Part shown: positions 1 through 6,307 of the stretch, piece after piece
How positions within the stretch are numbered: position 1 is the first letter of the stretch
Layout of the letters: each line of letters starts with the position of its first letter
DNA from: Oscillospiraceae bacterium
Lineage (GTDB): Bacteria; Bacillota; Clostridia; Oscillospirales; Oscillospiraceae
Assembly: GCA_020025715.1 (NCBI GenBank)
Contig: JAHHRQ010000069.1
Location: 1 to 9,681, forward strand
Reading direction: 5' to 3'
DNA length: 9,681 nucleotides
Program-made: the position numbers and the translations under genes
Notes under the pieces: generated by a model
The model's database searches: none
Told to the model about the DNA's origin: nothing
The model's input: only the letters and a program-made list of their open reading frames with translations

Positions 1-539
1 TAGTCAAGAAATGCGGCGTTGGGAGCGGAGAGCTTAAAGGAAACGGTATAGTCATCTATAACGTTTATTTCTTCTACATCCTCGTAGTTGGGTGCGTTTT
101 CAGAACCGTTGTCAGGGTCCATAATTATACCATAGGTGAATTTTACGTCCTCAGCGGTAAAAGGCTCTCCGTCGTGCCACTTTACGTCGTTGCGCAGGTG
201 GAAAGTATAAGTATTGGTGTCCTTGTCTATATCCCACGATTCAGCAAGACGGGGGATAACCTTGCCATCCCCGTCGTGGTCTGTAAGGCCGTCGAAAATA
301 AGCACATTTATTTCCCCGTGCTCATCCAGAGCGGGATTTATACGGGTATAGTCTCCGCTGCCGTAAACAAGAGTGTCTTTCGGCTTTGCCGGTTCCTCAG
401 CTTTCGGAGTTTCCTGCGCCGGTGTCTCGGTTGCAGGAGCTTCGGCGGGCGGCTGTTCAGCTTTGCTGCCGCAAGCCGCAACACTCAGGCACATAATAAT
501 TGCCAGAAGCAGGGAAACAATTTTAGATGTTTTTTTCAT
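1..539 (-). CDS. ABC transporter substrate-binding lipoprotein, family 5 (peptide/nickel type), N-terminal part
   Basis: This gene encodes the extracellular binding protein that captures a solute, probably a peptide, and hands it to an ABC permease. Only the first 179 codons are in the window; the reading frame stays open to the left edge. Residues 1-23 form a lipoprotein signal peptide (KK at 2-3, hydrophobic core, lipobox VAAC with Cys23 as the lipidated residue). A Pro/Ala/Glu-rich linker follows at about 26-52. The mature domain starts near DTLVYG and has family 5 hallmarks: INPALDEHGEINVLIFDGL, then IPRLAESWDI, YTFHLRNDVKWHDGEPFTAEDV, and DDYTVSFKLSAPNAAFLD at the edge. The ATG at 539 has an AAAGGAG-type ribosome binding site about 9 bases upstream. 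The permease and ATPase genes would be expected further left. Family assignment is firm; the substrate (oligopeptide, dipeptide, nickel or other) cannot be told from this fragment. Confidence 0.93.
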   Translation of the reverse strand, partial: MKKTSKIVSLLLAIIMCLSVAACGSKAEQPPAEAPATETPAQETPKAEEPAKPKDTLVYGSGDYTRINPALDEHGEINVLIFDGLTDHDGDGKVIPRLAESWDIDKDTNTYTFHLRNDVKWHDGEPFTAEDVKFTYGIIMDPDNGSENAPNYEDVEEINVIDDYTVSFKLSAPNAAFLD

Positions 540-580
540 GCTGCAATATCTCCTTTTAGTTTTTTGCTTTATTTACCTTG

Positions 581-609
581 ACTATAACAAAAAAGATATA
601 CTGCAACAA
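581..609 (-). promoter_or_regulatory. Candidate sigma-A promoter of the binding-protein gene
   Basis: Read on the minus strand, TTGTTG (604-609) and TATAGT (581-586) are separated by 17 bases. The -10 matches 5 of 6 consensus positions and the -35 only 3 of 6, so an activator may be needed. Predicted transcription would start about 35 bases upstream of the ATG at 539. Confidence 0.5.
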
Positions 610-610
610 G

Positions 611-622
611 CCCCCATGGGGG
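611..622. promoter_or_regulatory. GC-rich palindrome CCCCCATGGGGG next to the -35 of the binding-protein promoter
   Basis: This is a perfect 12-base palindrome in otherwise AT-rich DNA, ending one base upstream of the predicted -35 hexamer of the minus-strand promoter. That position suits an activator or repressor site for the ABC transporter operon. No known regulator is recognised from this motif, so the role is inferred from position only. Confidence 0.4.
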
Positions 623-786
623 ATATAAATATGCCTGTTTTGTACATTTTATCAAAATTGGCTAATATTGTATAGTATCTAAGAGTAAAAATTGATAATA
701 TATTTTTCTCCTTTTGTGCATATTGTTAAATAACGCCCGGTCAGCTTCAAAAATGTCTAAACTATGAACAAAAATACAATTTGTCA

Positions 787-815
787 TTGACCTTTCGTTC
801 AAAAATTGTTAACAT
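787..815 (+). promoter_or_regulatory. Candidate sigma-A promoter of the SulP gene
   Basis: TTGACC (787-792) and TAACAT (810-815) are spaced by 17 bases. The -35 matches 5 of 6 and the -10 matches 4 of 6 consensus positions. Transcription would start near 822, leaving a leader of about 65-70 bases that contains the hairpin at 841-862. The -10 overlaps the palindrome TGTTAACA. Confidence 0.5.
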
Positions 816-840
816 ATATACACTATCAAATTATTAAAGT

Positions 841-870
841 ACGTTGCTATATGCAGCAACGTGTTTTTTT
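841..870 (+). terminator. Terminator-like hairpin in the SulP leader (possible attenuator)
   Basis: An 8-bp perfect stem (ACGTTGCT 841-848 with AGCAACGT 855-862, 6-base loop) is followed by G and seven T (864-870), the form of an intrinsic terminator. No plus-strand gene lies upstream that would need one. It sits about 20 bases after the predicted transcription start of SulP and about 20 bases before its coding region, so it may attenuate SulP transcription or act as a leader structure. Confidence 0.6.
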
Positions 871-887
871 ATGTCGAAATTAAGGAA

Positions 888-2561
888 GTGTTTATTATCA
901 GCAGCTACATCAGTGATTTAAGAAACGAATTTAAAGGCTACAACGGAAAAACCTTTTCCAAAGACCTTATGTCCGGTCTTACAGTTGCGGCAGTCGCTCT
1001 GCCGCTGGCTCTGGCCTTTGGTGTCAGCTCCGGTGCAGATGCAGCCTCCGGTCTGATTACCGCCATTCTTGCAGGTCTTATAATCGGTGTTTTATCCGGT
1101 GCCTCTTATCAGATTTCAGGCCCTACCGGCGCAATGGCCGCAATTTTAATTACCTTGTCTATGAAGTACGGTATGCAGGGTGTTCTGCTTGCAGGCTTCC
1201 TGTCAGGTATAATTTTGCTGGTTATGGCTGTTTTAAAGATCGGTAAACTGGTTTCTTACATACCTTTCCCCGTAATCACCGGCTTCACCTCCGGCATTGC
1301 AGTTATAATTGCCCTCGGACAGATAGATAATTTCTTCGGCACTCATTCTGTGGGCGGCAGTGCACTGGAAAAACTGTTTTCTTACTCAACTGTTGGATTT
1401 TCTCCTAACTGGTGGGCAGTTGGCTTTGGTCTTCTCACTGTATTCATCATGGCTTTCTACCCCAAGAAGCTGGATAAATTCTGCCCTTCTTCACTGGCAG
1501 CAATTATCATAACCGTTGCACTTAACTTTGTCCTCAATCCCGACAGCGCATCTTCTCACCTTGCTGAAGTAGGCGCAATCCCCAGAACTCTCATTACTTC
1601 CGACAGTCTTATTTTTAAAGGCTTTGATTTATCTCTTATAAAGCAGCTTATCATGCCCGCTTTTTCCATTGCGCTTCTCGGCATGATTGAAAGCCTTCTC
1701 TGCGGCGCAGCAGCAGGCAAAATGAAAGGGGAGAAGCTCAACGCAACAAGAGAGCTTATGGCTCAGGGTATCGGAAACATCATAATTCCTCTCTTCGGCG
1801 GTATTCCCGCAACCGCAGCTATCGCCCGTACTTCCGTTGTGATTAAGAGCGGTGGACAGACAAGAGTTGCAAGTGTTGTACACTCCGTTACTCTTATCCT
1901 TTCCATGTTTTTGCTCGGCGGCATTATGTCCCGTATTCCTCTTGCTTCTCTTGCAGGTGTCCTTATGGTGACCGCATTCCGTATGAATGACTGGACTGCC
2001 ATAAAGCATATTTTCTCCAAGAAGCTTAAATACTCCATTCTCCAGTATGTACTCACTATGCTTGCAACTGTACTTTTCGACCTGACAACAGCCATAGTCA
2101 TCGGTGTTATTGCTGCAATGCTGGTATTTATTCTTAAGAGCAGCAACCTTAAGGTTGAAATCAGCGATGTTGACGATAAGAAGCTGGGCTACTCCGAGCA
2201 TAATGTACACAGAGATATTAAGATAGTTTATCTGGCAGGCCCCCTGTTCTTCGGAACTCAGGAGCAGCTCACAAAGAAACTTGAAAGCATCGAAAACCTC
2301 CACAACCTGAGAGGTATCGTATTTTCTATGCGAGGCGTACCCCATATTGATGACAGCGCAATAAGCGAGCTTGAAAGCTTGTACAAATTCTTCAGTGAAA
2401 ACGGCACTATTGTTCTTTTCTGCGGCGTGCATCCTGATGTTGTAAAAACTATGGACAGAGCAGGTTTTGTAGATAAAGTCGGCAAAGAGTCCTTCCTGTG
2501 GGATGCAATTACAGCATTTGAGAAGCTGGATGAATGTCTGGATATTCCCAAGATTAAATAA
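888..2561 (+). CDS. SulP family inorganic anion transporter (SulP core plus STAS domain)
   Basis: This is an integral membrane transporter of the SulP/SLC26 family, whose members move sulfate, bicarbonate or dicarboxylates. From the start used here the protein has 557 residues, a normal family length. The cytoplasmic N-terminus (LRNEFKGYNGKTFSKDL, residues 11-27) leads into the SulP core at about 28-420, with ALPLALAFGVSSG (37-49), SGPTGAMAAIL (about 77-87) and many hydrophobic segments. A C-terminal STAS domain occupies about 441-545, with the conserved loop VPHIDDSA (about 484-491). The start is uncertain. GTG at 888 is used here, but a Shine-Dalgarno-like AAGGAAG (882-888) overlaps it and would better serve an in-frame ATT at 894. 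A longer form from GTG 861 would begin inside the leader hairpin and has no ribosome binding site. The ion cannot be read from sequence; no carbonic anhydrase or sulfur gene is adjacent. Transcription ends at the 2569 terminator. Confidence 0.93.
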   Translation: MFIISSYISDLRNEFKGYNGKTFSKDLMSGLTVAAVALPLALAFGVSSGADAASGLITAILAGLIIGVLSGASYQISGPTGAMAAILITLSMKYGMQGVLLAGFLSGIILLVMAVLKIGKLVSYIPFPVITGFTSGIAVIIALGQIDNFFGTHSVGGSALEKLFSYSTVGFSPNWWAVGFGLLTVFIMAFYPKKLDKFCPSSLAAIIITVALNFVLNPDSASSHLAEVGAIPRTLITSDSLIFKGFDLSLIKQLIMPAFSIALLGMIESLLCGAAAGKMKGEKLNATRELMAQGIGNIIIPLFGGIPATAAIARTSVVIKSGGQTRVASVVHSVTLILSMFLLGGIMSRIPLASLAGVLMVTAFRMNDWTAIKHIFSKKLKYSILQYVLTMLATVLFDLTTAIVIGVIAAMLVFILKSSNLKVEISDVDDKKLGYSEHNVHRDIKIVYLAGPLFFGTQEQLTKKLESIENLHNLRGIVFSMRGVPHIDDSAISELESLYKFFSENGTIVLFCGVHPDVVKTMDRAGFVDKVGKESFLWDAITAFEKLDECLDIPKIK

Positions 2562-2568
2562 AAAATTT

Positions 2569-2598
2569 ACCCCGTCTGACTTCAGACGGGGTATTTTT
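2569..2598. terminator. Strong intrinsic terminator after SulP, probably bidirectional
   Basis: A perfect 11-bp stem (ACCCCGTCTGA 2569-2579 with TCAGACGGGGT 2582-2592) with a 2-base formal loop is followed by ATTTTTAT on the plus strand. On the minus strand it is followed by AAATTTTTT, so it can also stop the convergent FUSC transcript. Confidence 0.9.
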
Positions 2599-2615
2599 AT
2601 GGAGATTTTAAAAAT

Positions 2616-2645
2616 CAATGGTATTTTCCATTGTTTTTTTATTTT
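2616..2645. terminator. Second terminator between the convergent SulP and FUSC genes
   Basis: A 6-bp stem (CAATGG 2616-2621 with CCATTG 2628-2633, 6-base loop) is followed on the plus strand by a T-rich tract from 2634. On the minus strand, where the FUSC stop codon lies just upstream, it is followed by ATTTTTA. It is the first terminator met by the FUSC transcript and a backup for SulP. Confidence 0.7.
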
Positions 2646-3731
2646 TTATAAGCCTGCGTTCTCTGCGGTATCCGGAGTTTTGGAGTTAAATATTACATCA
2701 GTAACTTTCTGGAATACAAGGAAGAACAGGTATCCGAAAGCAATACCTAAAAAGGTATTAACTACACGAAGAACAACGGATTGGCCGAGACCGTAAAGGC
2801 TTGTTGCCATGAACAGAGCACCGATGCAGTTACTTGCAGTCTTAAACTTGTAATCCGTGCAGAAGCCAAGACAAATACCGCCCAGAGGGCCTAAAACGGG
2901 ACGCATGGATTCGGGGATAATCTGATATACAACGAAGAACACCAGAGCGCCCGCAAAGGTACCGATCATTCTCTGTCCGAAACGTTTTTTAAGGTCAGAG
3001 GTAGTTGCAGAGTAGCAGCCGAGAATTGAACCGCCTGCAAATGCAGCCCACATCATACGCTCCATGTTAAGGAAGTTTCCTAAGGTAAGGATAAGTCCTA
3101 CACCCAGAGCAAGCTGAATCTGCCACTGAATTTTCTTATCGGAAAAGTGCATTTCCGCAACCTTATCGAGGAAACGAACGTCTTTATTCTTGTTGTGATG
3201 CTTTGCATATAAAAGCACCGCGCAGAGAACATAGCCTACAAGGGCAAGTTCTGCCCGCTTTAAGAGCAACTCCCCTGTGACAGGATTTCCGGACAGATAG
3301 ATATATGCAAAGGTGTAAATACCTGCATTACCAAGCTCAGGTTTATCGCTGGTCATAAACAGGATAATGAAGAATGAAGCAAAGTGAATGAGCGCTGCAA
3401 TCAACGGCTGAGAATATGTGGCAGCAACAGGGGATAAGAGCAGAAGCAGGAAAACTACTGCAAGATTTATAAGTGAATCCTTAATGCGGCATCCGAAATC
3501 AACGAACCTGAGTCCGAGGAAAATGCAGAACATTGCAACTGCCATAGGATTATTTTCTACACCGAACGCATTTGCAACCGGTGAAATCAATAAAATAGCA
3601 AAAAGTACAATCAAAAGGGAGCGTAACGCCATTGCGACAAGCAGCTTCCATTTTTCTTTTGTAATGCCTGACATCCGAATTTTGTTTTTCAAAATTGAGG
3701 GGTCAAGCTGTAAGGCATCATAAAACCGCAC
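2646..3731 (-). CDS. FUSC family inner membrane protein (putative aromatic acid/toxic compound exporter)
   Basis: This is a 361-residue polytopic membrane protein of the FUSC (fusaric acid resistance) type, whose known members export aromatic acids or similar small compounds. Two similar hydrophobic halves are visible: about 30-175, and about 203-345 after a charged loop (KHHNKNKDVRFLDK, 177-190). The second half carries the family-like stretch KKRFGQRMIGTFAGALVFF (248-266), where the R-x-x-GT-x-x-G pattern is typical. At about 360 residues it matches the short FUSC-type proteins of Bacillota, not the roughly 650-residue YccS form with an extra cytoplasmic domain. The start is GTG at 3731, supported by AGGAGG 7 bases upstream (3739-3744). 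It lies 36 bases downstream of the MarR gene on the same strand, so the two probably form a regulator-exporter operon induced by a MarR ligand. The substrate is unknown. Confidence 0.85.
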   Translation of the reverse strand: MRFYDALQLDPSILKNKIRMSGITKEKWKLLVAMALRSLLIVLFAILLISPVANAFGVENNPMAVAMFCIFLGLRFVDFGCRIKDSLINLAVVFLLLLLSPVAATYSQPLIAALIHFASFFIILFMTSDKPELGNAGIYTFAYIYLSGNPVTGELLLKRAELALVGYVLCAVLLYAKHHNKNKDVRFLDKVAEMHFSDKKIQWQIQLALGVGLILTLGNFLNMERMMWAAFAGGSILGCYSATTSDLKKRFGQRMIGTFAGALVFFVVYQIIPESMRPVLGPLGGICLGFCTDYKFKTASNCIGALFMATSLYGLGQSVVLRVVNTFLGIAFGYLFFLVFQKVTDVIFNSKTPDTAENAGL

Positions 3732-3767
3732 AAGAAAGCCTCCTAAAACTAAATATAAACTTATTTT

Positions 3768-4199
3768 TTAAATTATTTCTGTTATCTGAGCATTTGCCTT
3801 TTTTATAAGATGAAACAGGGTGTCAAAATCCGTTCCCATATTGCGCCGCAGATCATAGAGCGGCTGGAGAATCGGTCCGTAATTTTCCCTAAGTGTTGTT
3901 TTACCGCACTCGGTAATGTAAAGAACGTAACTGCGTTCATCCTGCGGGTGCCTGTTTTTTTCAATCAGGCCTCGTTCAAACAGTTGTCTTAAACAGCGGC
4001 TCACCGCTTCCTTTTTCATGCCGCTCTGCCTGCTGAGGATAAGCGGAGTAATATTTTCTGTCTGTAAATACAGCAGGGATAAAAGCTCCAACTCGCTGGA
4101 AGTCAGCGTCCGTTTCTGGGTCTGCGTGAGCAAAGCCCTTGCAAAACGATGAAGCTCCTGCTGGTTTGTAAGCATTTGCAGCCAGGTCAAATCAGTCAT
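3768..4199 (-). CDS. MarR family transcriptional regulator
   Basis: This gene encodes a 143-residue winged helix-turn-helix protein, the usual MarR length. Members bind palindromes as dimers and are typically released by small aromatic or toxic ligands. Helix alpha1 (WLQMLTNQQELHRFARALL, about 5-23) begins the dimerisation region. The DNA-binding part covers about 33-100: ITPLILSRQSGMKKEAVSRC is the helix-turn-helix and the wing is HPQDERSYVLYITECGK, matching the MarR D-x-R-(S)-x-x-(V/L)-x-(L/I)-T-x-x-G signature. A C-terminal helix completes the dimer interface. The ATG at 4199 has GGAGG 8 bases upstream. The gene is first in an operon with the FUSC exporter. A dyad at the predicted transcription start (4221-4233) suggests it represses its own operon. 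The inducer is not predictable. Confidence 0.92.
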   Translation of the reverse strand: MTDLTWLQMLTNQQELHRFARALLTQTQKRTLTSSELELLSLLYLQTENITPLILSRQSGMKKEAVSRCLRQLFERGLIEKNRHPQDERSYVLYITECGKTTLRENYGPILQPLYDLRRNMGTDFDTLFHLIKKANAQITEII

Positions 4200-4220
4200 C
4201 TAAATTTCCTCCAAAATAAC

Positions 4221-4233
4221 TTAACAATGTTAA
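4221..4233. promoter_or_regulatory. Probable MarR operator at the transcription start
   Basis: The perfect inverted repeat TTAAC-AAT-GTTAA (5+3+5) touches the -10 hexamer and covers the predicted start of transcription of the marR-FUSC operon. A protein bound here would block RNA polymerase. MarR proteins commonly autorepress through such sites; assigning this dyad to the adjacent MarR is inference. Confidence 0.55.
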
Positions 4234-4260
4234 TTATATCTTTTCCTTTTAGAATGTCAA
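4233..4260 (-). promoter_or_regulatory. Consensus sigma-A promoter of the marR-FUSC operon
   Basis: On the minus strand a perfect TTGACA (4255-4260) and a perfect TATAAT (4233-4238) are separated by 16 bases. This is the strongest promoter in the window by match to consensus, which fits an operon that must be held off by a repressor. Confidence 0.85.
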
Positions 4261-4326
4261 TATACAGGCAATTACAATTTACAAAACGTTAAAATTCAGA
4301 TAAGGGCTAATTTAATGGACATAATG

Positions 4327-4351
4327 CTCATATTTCACATAAGAAAATGAG
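4327..4351. repeat. Inverted repeat in the marR / sigma-factor intergenic region
   Basis: CTCAT-A-TTTC (4327-4336) pairs with GAAAATGAG (4343-4351), giving a 9-bp stem with one bulged A and a 6-base loop. There is no T tract on either strand, so it is not a terminator. It may be a protein-binding dyad; otherwise the roughly 290-base gap holds only promoters. Confidence 0.4.
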
Positions 4352-4432
4352 ATTCAAAAGGATGGATACAAACTTTGCTTATATTTCTTCACTTATTTTT
4401 TTACTTCAAATATAAATTATGATATATTTTAA

Positions 4433-4460
4433 TGTAACATTTAGGCTTCTCAATCGTTAT
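4433..4460 (+). promoter_or_regulatory. ECF-type promoter of the sigma/anti-sigma operon
   Basis: TGTAAC (4433-4438), 16 bases, then CGTTAT (4455-4460). The AAC core at -35 and CGT at -10 with this spacing are the hallmark of promoters read by Bacillota ECF sigma factors such as SigM and SigW. It lies just upstream of the ribosome binding site (4473-4480), giving a leader of only about 20 bases. A separate sigma-A candidate, TTCACT-17-TATAAA, lies at 4388-4416 and could give basal expression. Confidence 0.6.
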
Positions 4461-4485
4461 ATAGGCAAAGCAGGGAGGTGAAGCA

Positions 4486-4989
4486 GTGAATTCAGATATA
4501 TTGGAGCAAATTTATAAATTGTATAGTCAGCAGTTATATTTATATATTTTTTCCCTGTGCAGGAATACAGCTCTGGCTGAGGATCTGCTTCAGGAAACCT
4601 TTCTGAAAGCTATTCTATCGCTGCCGGACTCTAATAAAAATGTGCGGGCATGGCTATACATGGTAGCAAGAAATCTGTATTTTGACCGGCTTAAATACGA
4701 AAAGCACATTTCAAGAGAGGCAGATATGGAACAGTTAAAAGACCTTTCTTCAAATCAGCCCCTCGACCGTATTATAAAAGATGAGCAAAATAAGCTTCTT
4801 TATCAGGCCCTCAATGTTTTAGACGACCGGAAACGTGAAATTTTGGAACTTCAATATTTCGGCGGGCTGAGCCAGCAGGAAATAGCTCAAATCATGCACT
4901 TAAAGCCCAATAACATCCGCGTTCTGGCCCTCAGGGCAAGACGTGAAATCAGATTATGGATGGAGGAGAACGGATATGACTTACCGTGA
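4486..4989 (+). CDS. ECF-type RNA polymerase sigma factor (sigma-70 family)
   Basis: This is a 167-residue alternative sigma factor with only regions 2 and 4, as in the ECF group. Region 2 spans about 10-72, with the core-binding and -10 recognition helices in ALAEDLLQETFLKAILSLPD (29-48) and RAWLYMVARNLYFDRLK (54-70). After a charged linker (about 73-100), region 4 spans about 103-157. Its helix-turn-helix is GGLSQQEIAQIMHLKPNNIR (126-145), followed by VLALRARREIR. The start is GTG at 4486, with GGGAGGTG ending 5 bases upstream. Its end overlaps the anti-sigma gene by 14 bases, so the two are translationally coupled. An ECF-like promoter lies upstream, which suggests it transcribes its own operon when released. 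It resembles SigM-type factors that respond to envelope stress, but the inducing signal is not known from the sequence. Confidence 0.93.
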   Translation: MNSDILEQIYKLYSQQLYLYIFSLCRNTALAEDLLQETFLKAILSLPDSNKNVRAWLYMVARNLYFDRLKYEKHISREADMEQLKDLSSNQPLDRIIKDEQNKLLYQALNVLDDRKREILELQYFGGLSQQEIAQIMHLKPNNIRVLALRARREIRLWMEENGYDLP

Positions 4990-6124
4990 ACTGTTAAACC
5001 TATATGACGCAGGAAAGCTTGACGATAAAACCAGAGCTGAGGTAGAAGCGGAGTTAGAAAAGCATGAAGCTATCGGAGACTATATGTTCAGCCGCATGGA
5101 CAGCCTTTCGGATGAAAGCTATACTGAACATGCTGATAATTTTGACTATGCCGCCGATTTAACATCTCAGATACGAAAAACTGTAAACCGTACCTTTTTG
5201 AAATTGGGACTCAGCATCGGAGCAGCGGTTCTGGTAATTATCCTTGCCGTAATTTTTGTTCTGCCTCACGCTGTGGACTGCTTTTACTATGATCCAACAG
5301 AGAAAATTACTGTAATGCGGGATGAAGAAAAACTGGAACAGGAAAGAATTAACCTTGATCTTTCTGTTTGGACAGAATTATTTATGCCCGGCAAATACCG
5401 CCGCAGCGCATACGCAGAGCCTATGGGATACGGAAAATATGCCTTACTCTTTCCCAGTACGAATACTGCAAACCGCAGCAGCAACAGCATCGGCGGCATA
5501 CTGGATAAGAATAAACTTACCCTCTATGATACAAACGCCTTTAACCGGGATTGCGCTTTCTTTTGCCGGGCTGATGCTCCAGAAGAGCAGGAAAACATTA
5601 AAGATGCAAGCTTTTTTGATATTTCGGAAAACCTGAATAAAGAAGATAAATATATAGCCTGCTTCACTCTGACTCAGCCCATAGACTACGAAACCATATA
5701 CCGCTTCTGCGTAGATAATAAAATTCTCTCTAATCTGTGGTTTCAGGTATATACCGGCGATGAAAGCTTTGGCCCGAATATAGGCTTTGCGCCTGATACT
5801 GCATCCGACTCAAGCACAAATCTTTGGTGGGATGATGCCGCATATCCCAACCTTATACAGCCTTATGGTTGGAAAATGGAAGAAGAACCGGAGAAAATTC
5901 ATTTTATCAGCCTTTTAAAATATTTAAAGGATAATCCGGAATTTGCTGAAATTATGGGAAATCTGCCACGTGATTATGAGAGCCGTATTGACAATATGAT
6001 TTCCTATGTTAATGAAAACGGATTGCAGATAGGAGGCTTTTCATTTACGGGAACCAAAGCTGATATTCTCGCTCTACAAAATGAGCCGATTATTCAAAGC
6101 GTAATCGCATCACCCGCTCAATAA
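4976..6124 (+). CDS. Membrane anti-sigma factor (YhdL-like, sigma factor regulator type)
   Basis: This encodes the probable partner that holds the upstream ECF sigma factor at the membrane. The 382-residue protein has a cytoplasmic N-terminal domain (about 1-74), one transmembrane helix (about 76-98, LKLGLSIGAAVLVIILAVIFVLP) and a large extracytoplasmic domain (about 99-382). No zinc anti-sigma motif is present: where H-x3-C-x2-C might sit, the sequence is HEAIGDYM (30-37), with Gly and Met in place of the cysteines. The C-terminal part (FTLTQPIDYETIYRF, LWFQVYTGDE, FISLLKYLKDNPEFAEIM, GGFSFTGTKADILALQ) resembles the sigma factor regulator C-terminal domain of YhdL-type proteins; this is from memory of the family. 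The ATG at 4976 has GGAGGA 8 bases upstream and overlaps the sigma gene. The frame extends further upstream, but that start lies inside region 4 of sigma and lacks a ribosome binding site. No clear terminator follows. Confidence 0.82.
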   Translation: MTYRELLNLYDAGKLDDKTRAEVEAELEKHEAIGDYMFSRMDSLSDESYTEHADNFDYAADLTSQIRKTVNRTFLKLGLSIGAAVLVIILAVIFVLPHAVDCFYYDPTEKITVMRDEEKLEQERINLDLSVWTELFMPGKYRRSAYAEPMGYGKYALLFPSTNTANRSSNSIGGILDKNKLTLYDTNAFNRDCAFFCRADAPEEQENIKDASFFDISENLNKEDKYIACFTLTQPIDYETIYRFCVDNKILSNLWFQVYTGDESFGPNIGFAPDTASDSSTNLWWDDAAYPNLIQPYGWKMEEEPEKIHFISLLKYLKDNPEFAEIMGNLPRDYESRIDNMISYVNENGLQIGGFSFTGTKADILALQNEPIIQSVIASPAQ

Positions 6125-6158
6125 GCTTTTATATTCAGTATCCTAACAAAAATTTAAT

Positions 6159-6187
6159 TTGACTTTTTCCGAAAGCCGGCGTATAAC
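6159..6187 (+). promoter_or_regulatory. Sigma-A promoter of the thiamin salvage operon
   Basis: TTGACT (6159-6164) and TATAAC (6182-6187) are separated by 17 bases, each matching 5 of 6 consensus positions. Transcription would start near 6194, about 12 bases before the TPP aptamer begins. The spacer includes a GCCGGC palindrome (6175-6180) of no evident meaning. Confidence 0.8.
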
Positions 6188-6205
6188 TAAATTAACAACT
6201 AAATA

Positions 6206-6293
6206 GTGAACGGGAGCTTGTATTACAGGCTGAGAGTAAGGATGGACCTTAGACCGTGAACCTGATTTGGGTAATGCCAACGTAGGGATACAC
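6206..6293 (+). promoter_or_regulatory. TPP riboswitch aptamer (THI-box)
   Basis: This RNA element binds thiamin pyrophosphate and switches off the downstream operon. The conserved parts are present in order: ACGGGAGC (6210-6217), GCTGAGAG (6229-6236, the pyrimidine-binding CUGAGA), GAACCTGATTTGG (6258-6270), GTAATGCCA and CGTAGGGA (6281-6288, the pyrophosphate side). GTG 6206-6208 can pair with CAC 6291-6293 as the closing helix, and ACGG pairs with CCGT (6254-6257). A P3-type hairpin GCTTGT/ACAGGC and a variable hairpin TAAGG/CCTTA (6237-6251) are visible. An intrinsic terminator directly downstream indicates transcriptional control, and thiM, thiD and tenA follow. Confidence 0.97.
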
Positions 6294-6307
6294 AGATGCG
6301 CGTATTT

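Larger units (their letters stand above)
540..887. other. Divergent intergenic region between the binding protein and SulP genes
   Basis: An AT-rich stretch of about 350 bases with no convincing protein gene. It holds a minus-strand promoter at 581-609 with a GC-rich palindrome beside it (611-622), a plus-strand promoter at 787-815, and a terminator-like hairpin at 841-870. The middle (about 640-780) shows nothing beyond short AT-rich repeats: TTCAAAAAT occurs at 746-754 and 798-806, and ATTGTTAA at 722-729 and 805-812. These are short enough to be chance in such sequence. Confidence 0.7.

Noticed and set aside
174..675. Two plus-strand open frames of 135 and 100 codons
   Set aside because: They lie mainly antisense to the well-supported binding-protein gene, lack ribosome binding sites, and have compositions of shadow frames.
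722..812. ATTGTTAA at 722 and 805 also matches part of the MarR dyad, hinting that MarR controls SulP
   Set aside because: The shared word is only 8 AT-rich bases and lacks the full 5+3+5 dyad, so chance is a sufficient explanation.
871..921. Possible 16-codon leader peptide starting right after the T tract before SulP
   Set aside because: There is no ribosome binding site, because the hairpin and T run occupy that place; the frame overlaps the SulP start by chance.
1629..2618. Minus-strand open frame of 329 codons opposite SulP
   Set aside because: It is rich in Cys, His and Asn with no recognisable domain. It spans the SulP terminator and mirrors the strong coding pattern of SulP on the other strand.
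4347..4415. Possible 22-codon peptide in the marR/sigma intergenic region
   Set aside because: Its ATG lies within an inverted repeat without a ribosome binding site, and the frame overlaps promoter-like sequence.
4943..4975. Upstream extension of the anti-sigma gene
   Set aside because: It would overlap region 4 of the sigma gene further and has no Shine-Dalgarno sequence, whereas ATG 4976 has GGAGGA at 8 bases.
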